Positions 17,961 through 26,048 of a stretch of DNA of 64,000 nt are shown here, in pieces. Within the stretch, counting starts at the first letter, position 1, and each line of letters opens with the position of its first letter. The notes beneath the pieces are model-generated. The model worked only from the letters and a program-made list of their open reading frames with translations, searched no databases and was not told where the DNA came from. Position numbers and translations under genes: made by a program. The DNA is from Peptoniphilus senegalensis JC140 (GTDB lineage Bacteria; Bacillota; Clostridia; Tissierellales; Peptoniphilaceae): contig NZ_HE610718.1 of assembly GCF_000321025.1 (NCBI RefSeq), forward strand, positions 642,600 to 706,599, written 5' to 3'.

Positions 17961-19199
17961 ATGAAAGAAAAGAAAAAAATAGGTCTTATTCCTAGACTTA
18001 TAATAGCAATTGCACTAGGTATTCTTGTTGGCCAATATTGTCCAGCAGTAGTAACTAGAATTGCAATCACAATCTCAGGATTATTTGGAAAGTTCTTAAA
18101 CTTCATTATTCCATTAATGATTATTGCCTTTGTATCTAAGGGTATTGCAGACCTATCTGAAGGTGCTGGTAAACTTTTAGGTGCTACAGTAGGACTTGCT
18201 TACGCATCTACATTAGTTGCAGGATCACTTTCCTACACTATGGCAAGAACAATATTCCCAAGTTTTATTAAACCAGAGCTTGCAGAACAAGTTCAAAAAG
18301 CAACAGCAAACGAAGTTGCACCTTTCTTTGAAATTCCACTAGGAGCTTTCATTGATGTTACAGCAGCACTTGTACTTGCATTTATGCTTGGTCTTACAGT
18401 TTCAGCATTAAGAGCAAAGGGAAGCGGAGAAACTTTTTATAAGGGAATTAACGAATTCAACGAAATTATAAATTTAGTATTATCAAAATTCGTTATACCT
18501 CTATTACCATTCTTTATCTTTGGTAACTTCTGTAACCTATCATATTCAGGTTCTGTATTTGCAATCTTAGGAATTTTCTGGAAGATATTCTTATGTATCA
18601 TTGCTCTACACCTAATTTATATGGTAATTCTATTTGTAGTAGCTGGAGGATATACAGGAAGAAATCCTTTCAAATGTTTGAGAGCAGCAGTACCAGCTTA
18701 TTTAACAGCAGTTGGAACTCAATCATCAGCAGCTACAATTCCAGTAAATGTTGCTTGTAACAGAAAAATGGGAGTAACAAGACAAATTAGAGAATTCTGT
18801 ATTCCGCTTTGTGCAACAGTTCACTTAGCTGGGTCAATGATTACTTTGACATCATGTGTATTTACTCTATTAACTATGTTTAATATGGATAATTCATTTA
18901 CATTAATAGCTAAATTTATTGCAATCCTAGGAGTTGCAATGGTAGCAGCACCAGGAGCACCTGGTGGAGCAGTAATGAGTGCACTTCCATTCTTACCAGT
19001 AGTTGGAGTTGATTCATCAGGAACACTTGCAACAATTTTAATTTCACTATATCTAACTCAAGACTCTTTTGGTACAGCAGCCAATGTAACTGGCGATAAC
19101 GCTATTTCTATGGCAGTTGAAAAAATCTATTACAAACACATTGTAAAGAAACCAATTCCAGAAGAAAACTTCGACGAGGAAGCAAGATTAGATATTTAA
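17961..19199 (+). CDS. sstT: Dicarboxylate/amino acid:cation symporter, SstT-like
   Basis: This 412-residue glutamate-transporter-fold carrier has 'GLFGKFLNFIIPLMIIAFVSKGIADLS' near the N-terminus and the reentrant-loop motifs 'AVGTQSSAATIPVNV' and 'VTGDNAISMAVEKIYY'. The operon with sdaAB/sdaAA argues for Na+-coupled serine (or serine/threonine) uptake. The exact substrate is inferred from context. A terminator follows. Confidence 0.88.
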   Translation: MKEKKKIGLIPRLIIAIALGILVGQYCPAVVTRIAITISGLFGKFLNFIIPLMIIAFVSKGIADLSEGAGKLLGATVGLAYASTLVAGSLSYTMARTIFPSFIKPELAEQVQKATANEVAPFFEIPLGAFIDVTAALVLAFMLGLTVSALRAKGSGETFYKGINEFNEIINLVLSKFVIPLLPFFIFGNFCNLSYSGSVFAILGIFWKIFLCIIALHLIYMVILFVVAGGYTGRNPFKCLRAAVPAYLTAVGTQSSAATIPVNVACNRKMGVTRQIREFCIPLCATVHLAGSMITLTSCVFTLLTMFNMDNSFTLIAKFIAILGVAMVAAPGAPGGAVMSALPFLPVVGVDSSGTLATILISLYLTQDSFGTAANVTGDNAISMAVEKIYYKHIVKKPIPEENFDEEARLDI

Positions 19200-19220
19200 T
19201 AAAAAAGCATATTTACCTAA

Positions 19221-19253
19221 AAAGCTATGTCTAAGGAAGGACATAGCTTTTTT
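19221..19253 (+). terminator. Terminator of the serine operon
   Basis: AAAGCTATGTC/GACATAGCTTT perfect 11-bp stem with an 8-nt loop, then a T-run. Confidence 0.92.
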
Positions 19254-19287
19254 GCGTCATAAAATAATTATTAAAGAGGCTATGTAA

Positions 19288-19316
19288 TTAAAGATTACTA
19301 AGAGATTTGGTATAAT
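19288..19316 (+). promoter_or_regulatory. Promoter of the SDR-lipid kinase-folD operon
   Basis: Extended -10 TGGTATAAT ending at 19316, with a weak -35 (TTAAAG, 19288-19293) at 17-bp spacing. It lies 22 bp upstream of the start codon. Confidence 0.5.
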
Positions 19317-19337
19317 AAGATAAAAGGTTGGTGTGAC

Positions 19338-20072
19338 ATGAAGACTGTACTTATAACTGGATCATCAAGAGGTATTGGCAGAGATATTGCCAAAAGGCTT
19401 GCAAAAGAAGAATACAGAATTATAATAAATTACAATAAATCAGAAAAAGAAGCAAAAGAATTAGAAAAGGAAATAAGAGAAATGGGTAGAGATTCCCTTG
19501 CAATAAAGGCAGATGTGACAAATTTTTCTGAAGTGGAAGATATGTTTAATGAAGTTGCAAAAAGATTTAAGGGTGTTGACATACTTATAAATAATGCAGG
19601 AATTTCTAGCTATGCACTTTTCCAAGACATTGACGAAAAAACTTGGGATAATATTTTTGATGTAAATGTAAAGGGTGTCTATAATGCCATTCATGCAGCA
19701 CTACCCTATATGTTAAGTAAACATTCAGGGAAAATTTTAAATATGTCATCTATATGGGGAATAGTAGGTGGCTCAATGGAGAGTCATTACTCGGCAACAA
19801 AGGGTGCAATAAATGCACTTACAAAGGCACTGGCACAGGAACTTGGCTACTCTGGTATAACAGTAAATGCAGTTGCTCCAGGTGCAGTTGATACACCAAT
19901 GACAAAGGAAATCGGCGAAGAAAATTTATGTATTCTATCTGAAGAAATACCAATGGGGAGACTTGCCACGACAGAAGAAATTGCAGAGCTAGTTGCCTTT
20001 ATGATTTCAGAAAAAAATTCTTATATGACTGGGCAAATTATTTCTCCTAATGGTGGAATGATAATTTATTGA
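19338..20072 (+). CDS. SDR family oxidoreductase (FabG-like)
   Basis: This 244-residue NAD(P)-dependent reductase has a complete classical SDR set: cofactor loop 'TGSSRGIG' (7-14), 'NNAG' (85-88), catalytic S138, Y151 and K155 in 'YSATK', and 'PGAVDTPMT'. Sequence style is closest to 3-oxoacyl-ACP reductases. It is not in a fatty-acid gene cluster, so the physiological substrate is open. It is the first gene of a three-gene operon with a lipid kinase and folD. Confidence 0.9.
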   Translation: MKTVLITGSSRGIGRDIAKRLAKEEYRIIINYNKSEKEAKELEKEIREMGRDSLAIKADVTNFSEVEDMFNEVAKRFKGVDILINNAGISSYALFQDIDEKTWDNIFDVNVKGVYNAIHAALPYMLSKHSGKILNMSSIWGIVGGSMESHYSATKGAINALTKALAQELGYSGITVNAVAPGAVDTPMTKEIGEENLCILSEEIPMGRLATTEEIAELVAFMISEKNSYMTGQIISPNGGMIIY

Positions 20073-20086
20073 TAGAGAGGTGTTAA

Positions 20087-20983
20087 ATGAAAATTTTATT
20101 TATTTACAATCCGAGTTCTGGAAATGAAAGTGGAAAAAAGTTTATTGGAAAAGTTGAAGAAAAGCTTAAAAAATATTTTGACGAAATTATTATTAAGGAG
20201 ACAGAAAAAGCAGGCGATGGCACAAAGTTTGTTGAAGAGACAAAAGACCTTGATGCCATTGGAGTTTATGGTGGCGATGGGACTGTAAATGAAGTTTTAC
20301 TTGGGATGAATAGAATTTCTTCAAAGGCTAAACTTTTAATCTTGCCAGGTGGCACAGGAAATCTCTTGGCAAAAAAATTAAATATACCTGAAAAAAAGGA
20401 AAAAGCTTTAGAGTCTTTTGATTTTAAAAATACAAAAAAGATTGACTTGGGGAAAGTTAATGATAAAATTTTTAGTCTCTTTGCTTCAATAGGTGCAGTG
20501 CCAGAAGCAATCCACGAAGTTTCCTCTGAAGAGAAGTCAAAATTTGGAGGACTTGCCTATATAAGGAAATCAATCGAAAAATTAAGGATATCAGAAGAAT
20601 ATAATCTCCATATAAAGTCAGATGGCGGAGATTATTCTGGCTCAGTGGACCACTTGATAGTTGGATTAACAAATAAAATTGGCAAACTAGAATTCACTTC
20701 TGAAAATGAAGAGATGAATAGTGGCGAGGCAAATTTATTTATTTTAACAAAGGACACCATAAAGGATAGGCTTGAAGTATTAAGGGATTCAATAGAAGGA
20801 GAAGTTGAGGAAGGTAAAAATGTTATACACTTCACAGTAAAAGAAGTGAAAATTTCATCTTTATCTGATAAAGAAGTTACCATTGATATTGATGGAGACA
20901 AGGGACCAAGTTTGCCTGTTGAAATAAAAATATTAAAGAAAGCTGTGGAAGTCTACCTTCCAAAGGAGTTTAGTAATGACTGA
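20087..20983 (+). CDS. Diacylglycerol kinase family lipid kinase
   Basis: This 298-residue cytosolic kinase-fold protein (DAGK catalytic/YegS-like) has the nucleotide loop 'GVYGGDGTVNEVLLGM' (about residues 62-77) and 'LPGGTGNLLAKKL'. Family members phosphorylate diacylglycerol or related lipids; DgkB recycles diacylglycerol in Gram-positives. Its last 8 bp overlap the start of folD. Confidence 0.9.
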   Translation: MKILFIYNPSSGNESGKKFIGKVEEKLKKYFDEIIIKETEKAGDGTKFVEETKDLDAIGVYGGDGTVNEVLLGMNRISSKAKLLILPGGTGNLLAKKLNIPEKKEKALESFDFKNTKKIDLGKVNDKIFSLFASIGAVPEAIHEVSSEEKSKFGGLAYIRKSIEKLRISEEYNLHIKSDGGDYSGSVDHLIVGLTNKIGKLEFTSENEEMNSGEANLFILTKDTIKDRLEVLRDSIEGEVEEGKNVIHFTVKEVKISSLSDKEVTIDIDGDKGPSLPVEIKILKKAVEVYLPKEFSND

Positions 20984-21809
20984 AATTTTATATGCAAAGA
21001 ATTACGTTGATAAAAAAAGCCATGAATTAATTGAAAAAGTAAAAAAATTAAAATCTAAACCAATTATTTCTACTATAAGAGTCGGCGATGATTACGGTAG
21101 TCTTGCTTATGAAAAGGGAATAAAAAAGACGGCGGAAAAACTTGGCGTTGAAGTTTACTCTAATGAATTTGCAAAAGATGTAAGTCAAGACAAAGTTATA
21201 GAGAGAATAAAAAAATTAAATGAAGATGAAAAAATTGGTGGCATACTTATCTTTAGACCTCTGCCAGAAAATTTTGACGAAGAAGAAATTTCTCTTGCTC
21301 TTGAGCCAAAAAAAGATGTTGATTGTATGCATCCTTTAAATAGGGCGAGAGTTTACAGTGGAGATGTTAGCGGTTTTACTCCTCTTGCACCTAAAGCGGC
21401 TCATGAACTTTTAAAATTTTATGGCTATGAATTAGAGGGTAAAGACACCGTTATAATTAATCACTCCAATGTCGTGGGCAAACCTCTTGCCATGTTTTTG
21501 TTAAAAGATTTAGCTACGGTTACAATTTGCCATCTTGGGACAGTGGATTTAAAAAAGCATACTAAGAATGCAGAAATAATTTTTACAGCCATGGGACGAG
21601 CAGAAACTTTGGATGAAAGTTATTTTAATAAGGATGCAATTGTAATTGACATTGGCACATCAAAGAATAAAGATGGAAAATATCGTGGCGACCTTGATGA
21701 GAAGTCTGTCAATGGAAAAATCAAGGCATATTCACCAGTGCCAGGAGGCATAGGTAATATTACAAATCTTCTTTTAATTGAAAATGTAATAAAATTTTAT
21801 GAAGCTTAA
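20976..21809 (+). CDS. folD: FolD-type methylenetetrahydrofolate dehydrogenase/cyclohydrolase (divergent)
   Basis: This 277-residue one-carbon enzyme interconverts 5,10-methylene- and 10-formyl-tetrahydrofolate. The catalytic Y-x3-K is present in 'AYEKGIKKTAEKLGV'. Other blocks are 'GGILIFRPLPENF', 'DVDCMHPLN', 'NHSNVVGKPLAMFLL' and 'PVPGGIGNITNLLLIENV'. Several differ from the common bacterial forms (QLPLP, DVDGFHP, GRSxVVGKP, PGGVGPMT), so activity could be altered, for instance dehydrogenase-only. A terminator follows. Confidence 0.88.
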   Translation: MTEILYAKNYVDKKSHELIEKVKKLKSKPIISTIRVGDDYGSLAYEKGIKKTAEKLGVEVYSNEFAKDVSQDKVIERIKKLNEDEKIGGILIFRPLPENFDEEEISLALEPKKDVDCMHPLNRARVYSGDVSGFTPLAPKAAHELLKFYGYELEGKDTVIINHSNVVGKPLAMFLLKDLATVTICHLGTVDLKKHTKNAEIIFTAMGRAETLDESYFNKDAIVIDIGTSKNKDGKYRGDLDEKSVNGKIKAYSPVPGGIGNITNLLLIENVIKFYEA

Positions 21810-21833
21810 GTTAAGACGATTAATAAATTTGTG

Positions 21834-21860
21834 ACTCTCCAAATTTTTGGAGAGTTTTTT
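21834..21860 (+). terminator. Terminator after folD
   Basis: ACTCTCCAAA/TTTGGAGAGT stem with a very short loop, followed by TTTTTCTTTT. Confidence 0.88.
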
Positions 21861-21899
21861 CTTTTCAAAATTTGTTATAATGAAGAAAAGGAGCATAAA

Positions 21900-22793
21900 A
21901 TGATAACAGATAAAGTAATTTTAGTTAGGCCTTATGCCTTTAAATTTAATAAAGAAACAGCAAAGGACAATGTTTACCAAGAGCGTCCTAAAGAAAGTGC
22001 AGAAGATGAAATAAAAAATAAAGCCTTAAAGGAATTTGATGATGCAGTTAATATTCTTCGTGAAAATAATATTCATGTTGATATTATAGAAGATTTTGAC
22101 GATACTACACCAGATTCAATTTTCCCAAATAATGTATTTGTTACTTTTCCAGGGAAAATTTTCATTTCAGAAATGTATGCAGAGAATAGAAACAAAGAAT
22201 ATGAGAAAATTTTGCCACAGCTTAAAAAAATTATTGATTTCGAGAAAATGGAAGTAGTAGATTTTAGAAATAATGAAGGTAAAGTTTTGGAGGGGACAGG
22301 CGCTATAGTAATTGATAGCTGGAATGATATTGCCTATGCTAGTCTATCAAAAAGATGTGACAAGGATGAATTTTTAAAATTTGCAAAGACTTTCAACCTA
22401 AAGCCCGTTTATTTTATGTCAAAGGATAAGAATATTGATATTTATCACACAAATGTACTTATGATGATTGCTGAAAAGTTTGCAATAATTGCAGATGATT
22501 TAATAATTGAAAATAGAGAGGATGTAATAAAGTCCTTACAAGAATCTGGCAAGGAAATAATTTCTCTTTCAGAAGATGAATTCAATAATTTTGTAGCAAA
22601 CTCCATTGAGTTAAAGGGACAAGATAAAAATATTTTAGTGATTTCAAAGGCGGCTTATGATTCATTGACTGATGAACACAAAAAGACAATTGAAAAATAC
22701 GATGAACTTCTTCCAATTGATGTTGGAACAATAGCAAAGTATGGTGGCGGTTCTATAAGATGTATGATTGCAGAAAATTTTACAGAGGCTTAG
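21900..22793 (+). CDS. ctlX: CtlX-like citrulline/arginine-deiminase-related hydrolase
   Basis: This 297-residue protein belongs to the guanidino-group-modifying (amidinotransferase) superfamily. Family positions are visible: 'TPDSIFPNNVFVTF', 'EGTGAIVID', H183 in 'YHTNVLM' and the catalytic Cys288 in 'GGGSIRCM'. It resembles CtlX proteins linked to citrulline use. The ATG at 21900 is chosen because it follows AAAGGAG and gives the standard 'ILVRPYAF' N-terminus; the frame is open further upstream across the folD terminator. The reaction on citrulline is inferred from family. Confidence 0.82.
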   Translation: MITDKVILVRPYAFKFNKETAKDNVYQERPKESAEDEIKNKALKEFDDAVNILRENNIHVDIIEDFDDTTPDSIFPNNVFVTFPGKIFISEMYAENRNKEYEKILPQLKKIIDFEKMEVVDFRNNEGKVLEGTGAIVIDSWNDIAYASLSKRCDKDEFLKFAKTFNLKPVYFMSKDKNIDIYHTNVLMMIAEKFAIIADDLIIENREDVIKSLQESGKEIISLSEDEFNNFVANSIELKGQDKNILVISKAAYDSLTDEHKKTIEKYDELLPIDVGTIAKYGGGSIRCMIAENFTEA

Positions 22794-22976
22794 ATGAATA
22801 AATTAAGATCTTTTGCATATCTACTTATAGCTCTTGGCTTTGGACTTCAAATTCCAAAGAAGTTAGAGAATTATAAGAAAGAAAAAAATTTAGAAAATTT
22901 GCTTATGCTTTTATCGAGTCTAATTATAGTTCCAGCCGCAATAATTTTGGTAATTGCATATTTTATAGGCGAGTAA
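22794..22976 (+). CDS. Small membrane protein, 60 residues
   Basis: The ATG directly abuts the ctlX stop. The 60-residue product has two hydrophobic helices (about 6-20 and 36-57) joined by a lysine-rich loop 'KKLENYKKEKN'. No family is recognised. Close coupling to ctlX suggests co-expression. Confidence 0.65.
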   Translation: MNKLRSFAYLLIALGFGLQIPKKLENYKKEKNLENLLMLLSSLIIVPAAIILVIAYFIGE

Positions 22977-23033
22977 CTTTATAGGACCTGTCTTTCTCTT
23001 ATAAAGACTTATTAATTTTAAATCTACCTTTAA

Positions 23034-23070
23034 TTTACAAAAAGATAAAAGATTGTTATAATATAAACAA
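23034..23070 (+). promoter_or_regulatory. rex promoter with overlapping Rex-type operator
   Basis: TTTACA (23034-23039), a 17-bp spacer and TATAAT (23057-23062). The -10 box sits inside TTGTTATAATATAAACAA (23053-23070), one mismatch per half from the clostridial Rex consensus TTGTTAANNNNTTAACAA. Autoregulation is the direct prediction. Confidence 0.75.
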
Positions 23071-23085
23071 ATTGGGGGTGTTGAT

Positions 23086-23715
23086 TTGCCTAAGAATTCA
23101 AGGGGTATTTCTGAAGCTGTTATAAGGAGAATGCCAGTTTATCATAGATATTTAAAAGAATTAATCGACAGTGGAGTTGAGAGAGTTTCTTCCAAAGAGC
23201 TAAGTGGTCTAACTGGATTTAGCGCATCGCAAATTAGACAGGACTTAAATAACTTTGGTGGATTTGGTCAACAAGGTTATGGCTACAACACAAAGGCATT
23301 AAAGGAGCAAGTGGATAAAATTCTTGGCATTGATAAGTCTTATAAGAGTATTGTCATTGGAGCTGGCAGACTGGGACAAGCTATTGCAAGGTACAATGGT
23401 TTTAGGGATTCTGGTTTTAATGTAATTTCTCTTTTTGATGTAAAGGAAAACATTGAAGATATAAGTGGAATCAAAGTCAGAAATATGAAGGACTTGGAAA
23501 AATACATAAGAGATGAGAAAGTTGATGTTGCAATTATAACTGTGCCTAAGGAGTTTTGCCAAGAGGTGGCAAAAAAAGTTATAGATGCAGGCGTTAAGGG
23601 AATATGGAATTTTGCCCCCTACGATTTAAAGGGACCAGAAGGTGTAGTTGTTGAAAATATTAGACTCAATGATTCTCTTCTAACGCTTTCTTATTTTATG
23701 AAAGAAATTAGCTGA
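23086..23715 (+). CDS. rex: Redox-sensing transcriptional repressor Rex
   Basis: This 209-residue repressor senses NADH/NAD+ and controls fermentation genes. It has an N-terminal winged helix ('ISEAVIRRMPVYHRYLKELI' then 'LTGFSASQIRQDLNNFG') and a Rossmann domain with 'VIGAGRLGQAIARY'. 'GVKGIWNFAPYDL' is a family block. The start is a TTG preceded by GGGGGTG; this start gives the normal N-terminus. The promoter carries its own probable operator. Confidence 0.96.
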   Translation: MPKNSRGISEAVIRRMPVYHRYLKELIDSGVERVSSKELSGLTGFSASQIRQDLNNFGGFGQQGYGYNTKALKEQVDKILGIDKSYKSIVIGAGRLGQAIARYNGFRDSGFNVISLFDVKENIEDISGIKVRNMKDLEKYIRDEKVDVAIITVPKEFCQEVAKKVIDAGVKGIWNFAPYDLKGPEGVVVENIRLNDSLLTLSYFMKEIS

Positions 23716-23740
23716 CCTATTATTTATTAATAGGTTTTTT
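23715..23740 (+). terminator. Terminator after rex
   Basis: ACCTATTA/TAATAGGT stem with a 5-nt loop, followed by TTTTT. Its first base overlaps the rex stop codon. Confidence 0.78.
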
Positions 23741-23761
23741 ATTTATGGGAGAAATTTTTTT

Positions 23762-24637
23762 ATGAAGATAAATTTTGATGAAGATTATTGCCTTATAAGT
23801 GAATTAAATGAGTTTGAACCAAGAGATATTTTCACTTGTGGTCAAGCCTTTAGGTGGTATGAAGAAGCTGACGGTTCTTTCACTTTTATAACGCATGGGA
23901 AAGTTGCCAATGCAAAAAAAGTTGGCGATAAAGTTTTCTTAAAGGGAGTTGATAAAAACTCCTTTGATGAAATCTTTTATAATTACTTTGACCTTTCACG
24001 CGACTACAAACATGTCATTGAAGAACTTGCCAAGGACGAAGTGATGAAAAATGCAACAGATTATGGCAAGGGCATAAGAATTTTAAATCAAGATAAGTTT
24101 GAGACAATAATTTCCTTTATCATTTCTGCAAATAATCAAATTCCAAGAATAAAAAAATCAATTGAAAAAATATCTGAAATGTATGGAGATTATCTCGGAG
24201 AAGACGAAAATAGAAAATATTATTCCTTCCCAAGTGCCGAAAAACTTTCCCTCGCAAGACCAGAGGACCTTCGTGAATTTGCAAGAGTTGGCTTTCGCGA
24301 CGTGAGAATAGTAGAGACGGCAAATTTAATAAAGGATGGAAGAGTAAATATAGATGAAATTGACAATATGGAGCTTGAAGATGCAAGACGTACTCTTCAA
24401 GAACTTCCAGGAGTTGGTCCAAAGGTTGCCGATTGCATTCTTCTCTTTGCCTTTGACAGAAAGGAATCCTTTCCAGTTGATGTTTGGATAAAGAGAGTTA
24501 TGGAGGAACTTTATTTAAAAGAAGTTACTCCAAAGTCAAAAATAGCAATGCGTGGGCGTGAAGTCTTTGGCAAAAATGCAGGCTTTGCCAATCAATATCT
24601 GTTTTACTACGGCAGAGAAAACAAGTTGGGAAAGTAA
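23762..24637 (+). CDS. 8-oxoguanine DNA glycosylase/AP lyase (OGG1-type)
   Basis: This 291-residue base-excision repair enzyme has an N-terminal OGG domain ('IFTCGQAFRWYEEADGSF') and an HhH-GPD core. The catalytic lysine K221 is in 'LPGVGPKVADC' and D240 in 'FPVDVWIKR'. K plus D indicates a bifunctional glycosylase/lyase. It removes oxidised guanine, which fits an anaerobe exposed to air. It lacks the C-terminal Fe-S cluster of Nth/MutY. Confidence 0.92.
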   Translation: MKINFDEDYCLISELNEFEPRDIFTCGQAFRWYEEADGSFTFITHGKVANAKKVGDKVFLKGVDKNSFDEIFYNYFDLSRDYKHVIEELAKDEVMKNATDYGKGIRILNQDKFETIISFIISANNQIPRIKKSIEKISEMYGDYLGEDENRKYYSFPSAEKLSLARPEDLREFARVGFRDVRIVETANLIKDGRVNIDEIDNMELEDARRTLQELPGVGPKVADCILLFAFDRKESFPVDVWIKRVMEELYLKEVTPKSKIAMRGREVFGKNAGFANQYLFYYGRENKLGK

Positions 24638-24653
24638 TAAAGATTAAAAATAA

Positions 24654-24702
24654 AAAAGCTCTTGGAGGAATATAAATTATAAAAATTCCTCTAAGAGCTT
24701 TT
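24654..24702. terminator. Bidirectional terminator between converging genes
   Basis: An 18-bp stem, AAAAGCTCTTGGAGGAAT with its near-perfect complement (one G-T pair), with flanking A- and T-runs. It separates the glycosylase gene and the aminotransferase gene. Confidence 0.9.
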
Positions 24703-24737
24703 ATTTTGCATTTGTTATACTGAATTTCGGTTCAGTA

Positions 24738-25892
24738 TTATTTTTTAAAAATTTCTAAATTTTCAATTCTATTGAAGGCTTCATTTATCTTTTCCTTATT
24801 AACTGTAACTGCAATTCTTATAAATCCTTTGCCAGCTGGTCCAAAGGCTTCTCCGTCAATTAAATTAACGTGAGCCTTTTCTAAAATTTCTCTTACAACT
24901 TCCTTTGTAGTCATGCCAGGCACAGAAATTTTTGGAAAGATATAAAAAGTTCCCTTAGGTTTTAAGACTTCTACATGATTTAATTTTTTTAGCCTCTCGT
25001 AGGCGAGATACATCCTCTCCTTGTATTCTTCATAAAGGGGTGGGCAAATTGTTTTTCTATTGGCAATGCCAAGAGCTCCTGCGTGTTGGCAAATTGTTGG
25101 CACTGAATAGACTATGTTCTCGTGGATATAGGTCATGGCTTTGATTAAGTCTTTGTGGGCGAGGATGGCACCAAGTCTCCAACCAGTCATGACAAAGTCC
25201 TTTGACATAGATGAAATTGAAATTACATTTTTAAATTCTTTATTGTAGGCAATCATGGGCTTGAATTTACTCTCGTAGGAATAAATTGTGTAGATGTCAT
25301 CGCAGATTACAAGAATATTATATTTTTTTGCCATTTCATAAATTTCTTTTAGTGTATCGTCACTATAGACAGCGCTCGTTGGATTATTAGGTGTGTTAAC
25401 TATTATAGCCTTAGTTTTTGCAGTGATTAATTTTTCAATTTCTCTTGGCTCAAGGTTAAAATCATTTTCAAATTTTGTTTCATAAATTACAGGAAGACCC
25501 TTTGTCATTTCAATTTGGTCAGGGTAGACACTAAAGTAGGGAGAAGGCACAATGACTTTGTCGCCAGGATTTAAGATTGCCTCTAAAATTATATATAGGG
25601 CTTCTGTGCCAGACATGGTAATTAAAATTTCTTCTGGGTCACATTTTACTCTGTAGTCCTCCCAGTATGCCTTGGCAATTTCTTCTCTAAGTCCAAAGTA
25701 GCCTTGTGGGTCTTCGTAGTGAGTGAAGCCCTTCATTTGTGAGTCATAAGCTTCCTTTATTATCATCTCATGAGTTCTTATGTCAGGGTCGCCCAAGGCA
25801 AAATTTATAAAGTCAGGATATATGCTTGAATAGTCAGTTGAATAAATTGAATCTTTGATGTTTTTATATTTTTCTTGAATAAATTCTCTCAT
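24738..25892 (-). CDS. Class I/II pyridoxal-phosphate aminotransferase
   Basis: This 384-residue fold-type I aminotransferase has Schiff-base lysine K231 in 'SSMSKDFVMTGWRLG', the cofactor motifs 'NTPNNPTSAVYS' and 'ICDDIYTIYSY', and the C-terminal arginine region 'GKGFIRIAVTV'. The type resembles aspartate/aromatic aminotransferases. It could feed glutamate/2-oxoglutarate exchange, but the amino acid substrate cannot be set from sequence alone. It is monocistronic and divergent from murA. Confidence 0.9.
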   Translation of the reverse strand: MREFIQEKYKNIKDSIYSTDYSSIYPDFINFALGDPDIRTHEMIIKEAYDSQMKGFTHYEDPQGYFGLREEIAKAYWEDYRVKCDPEEILITMSGTEALYIILEAILNPGDKVIVPSPYFSVYPDQIEMTKGLPVIYETKFENDFNLEPREIEKLITAKTKAIIVNTPNNPTSAVYSDDTLKEIYEMAKKYNILVICDDIYTIYSYESKFKPMIAYNKEFKNVISISSMSKDFVMTGWRLGAILAHKDLIKAMTYIHENIVYSVPTICQHAGALGIANRKTICPPLYEEYKERMYLAYERLKKLNHVEVLKPKGTFYIFPKISVPGMTTKEVVREILEKAHVNLIDGEAFGPAGKGFIRIAVTVNKEKINEAFNRIENLEIFKK

Positions 25893-25981
25893 AATTGCCT
25901 CCCTTTTGTTTTTAATTTTAACATAAATTATTTTTTTAATAAGAGCAGTCTTTTAAATTCCTTAAATATTCAAGATGTCTA

Positions 25982-25990
25982 TGATATAAT
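25982..25990 (+). promoter_or_regulatory. Extended -10 promoter upstream of murA
   Basis: TGATATAAT is an extended -10 box; the -35 region (TTAAAT) is weak. It would give a leader of about 50 nt ending in AGGAGG before the TTG start of murA. Confidence 0.45.
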
Positions 25991-26048
25991 AAAATCAATA
26001 ATAGATAAAATATCAATCGTTATAAATAAAAACATAGGAGGCATCCTT

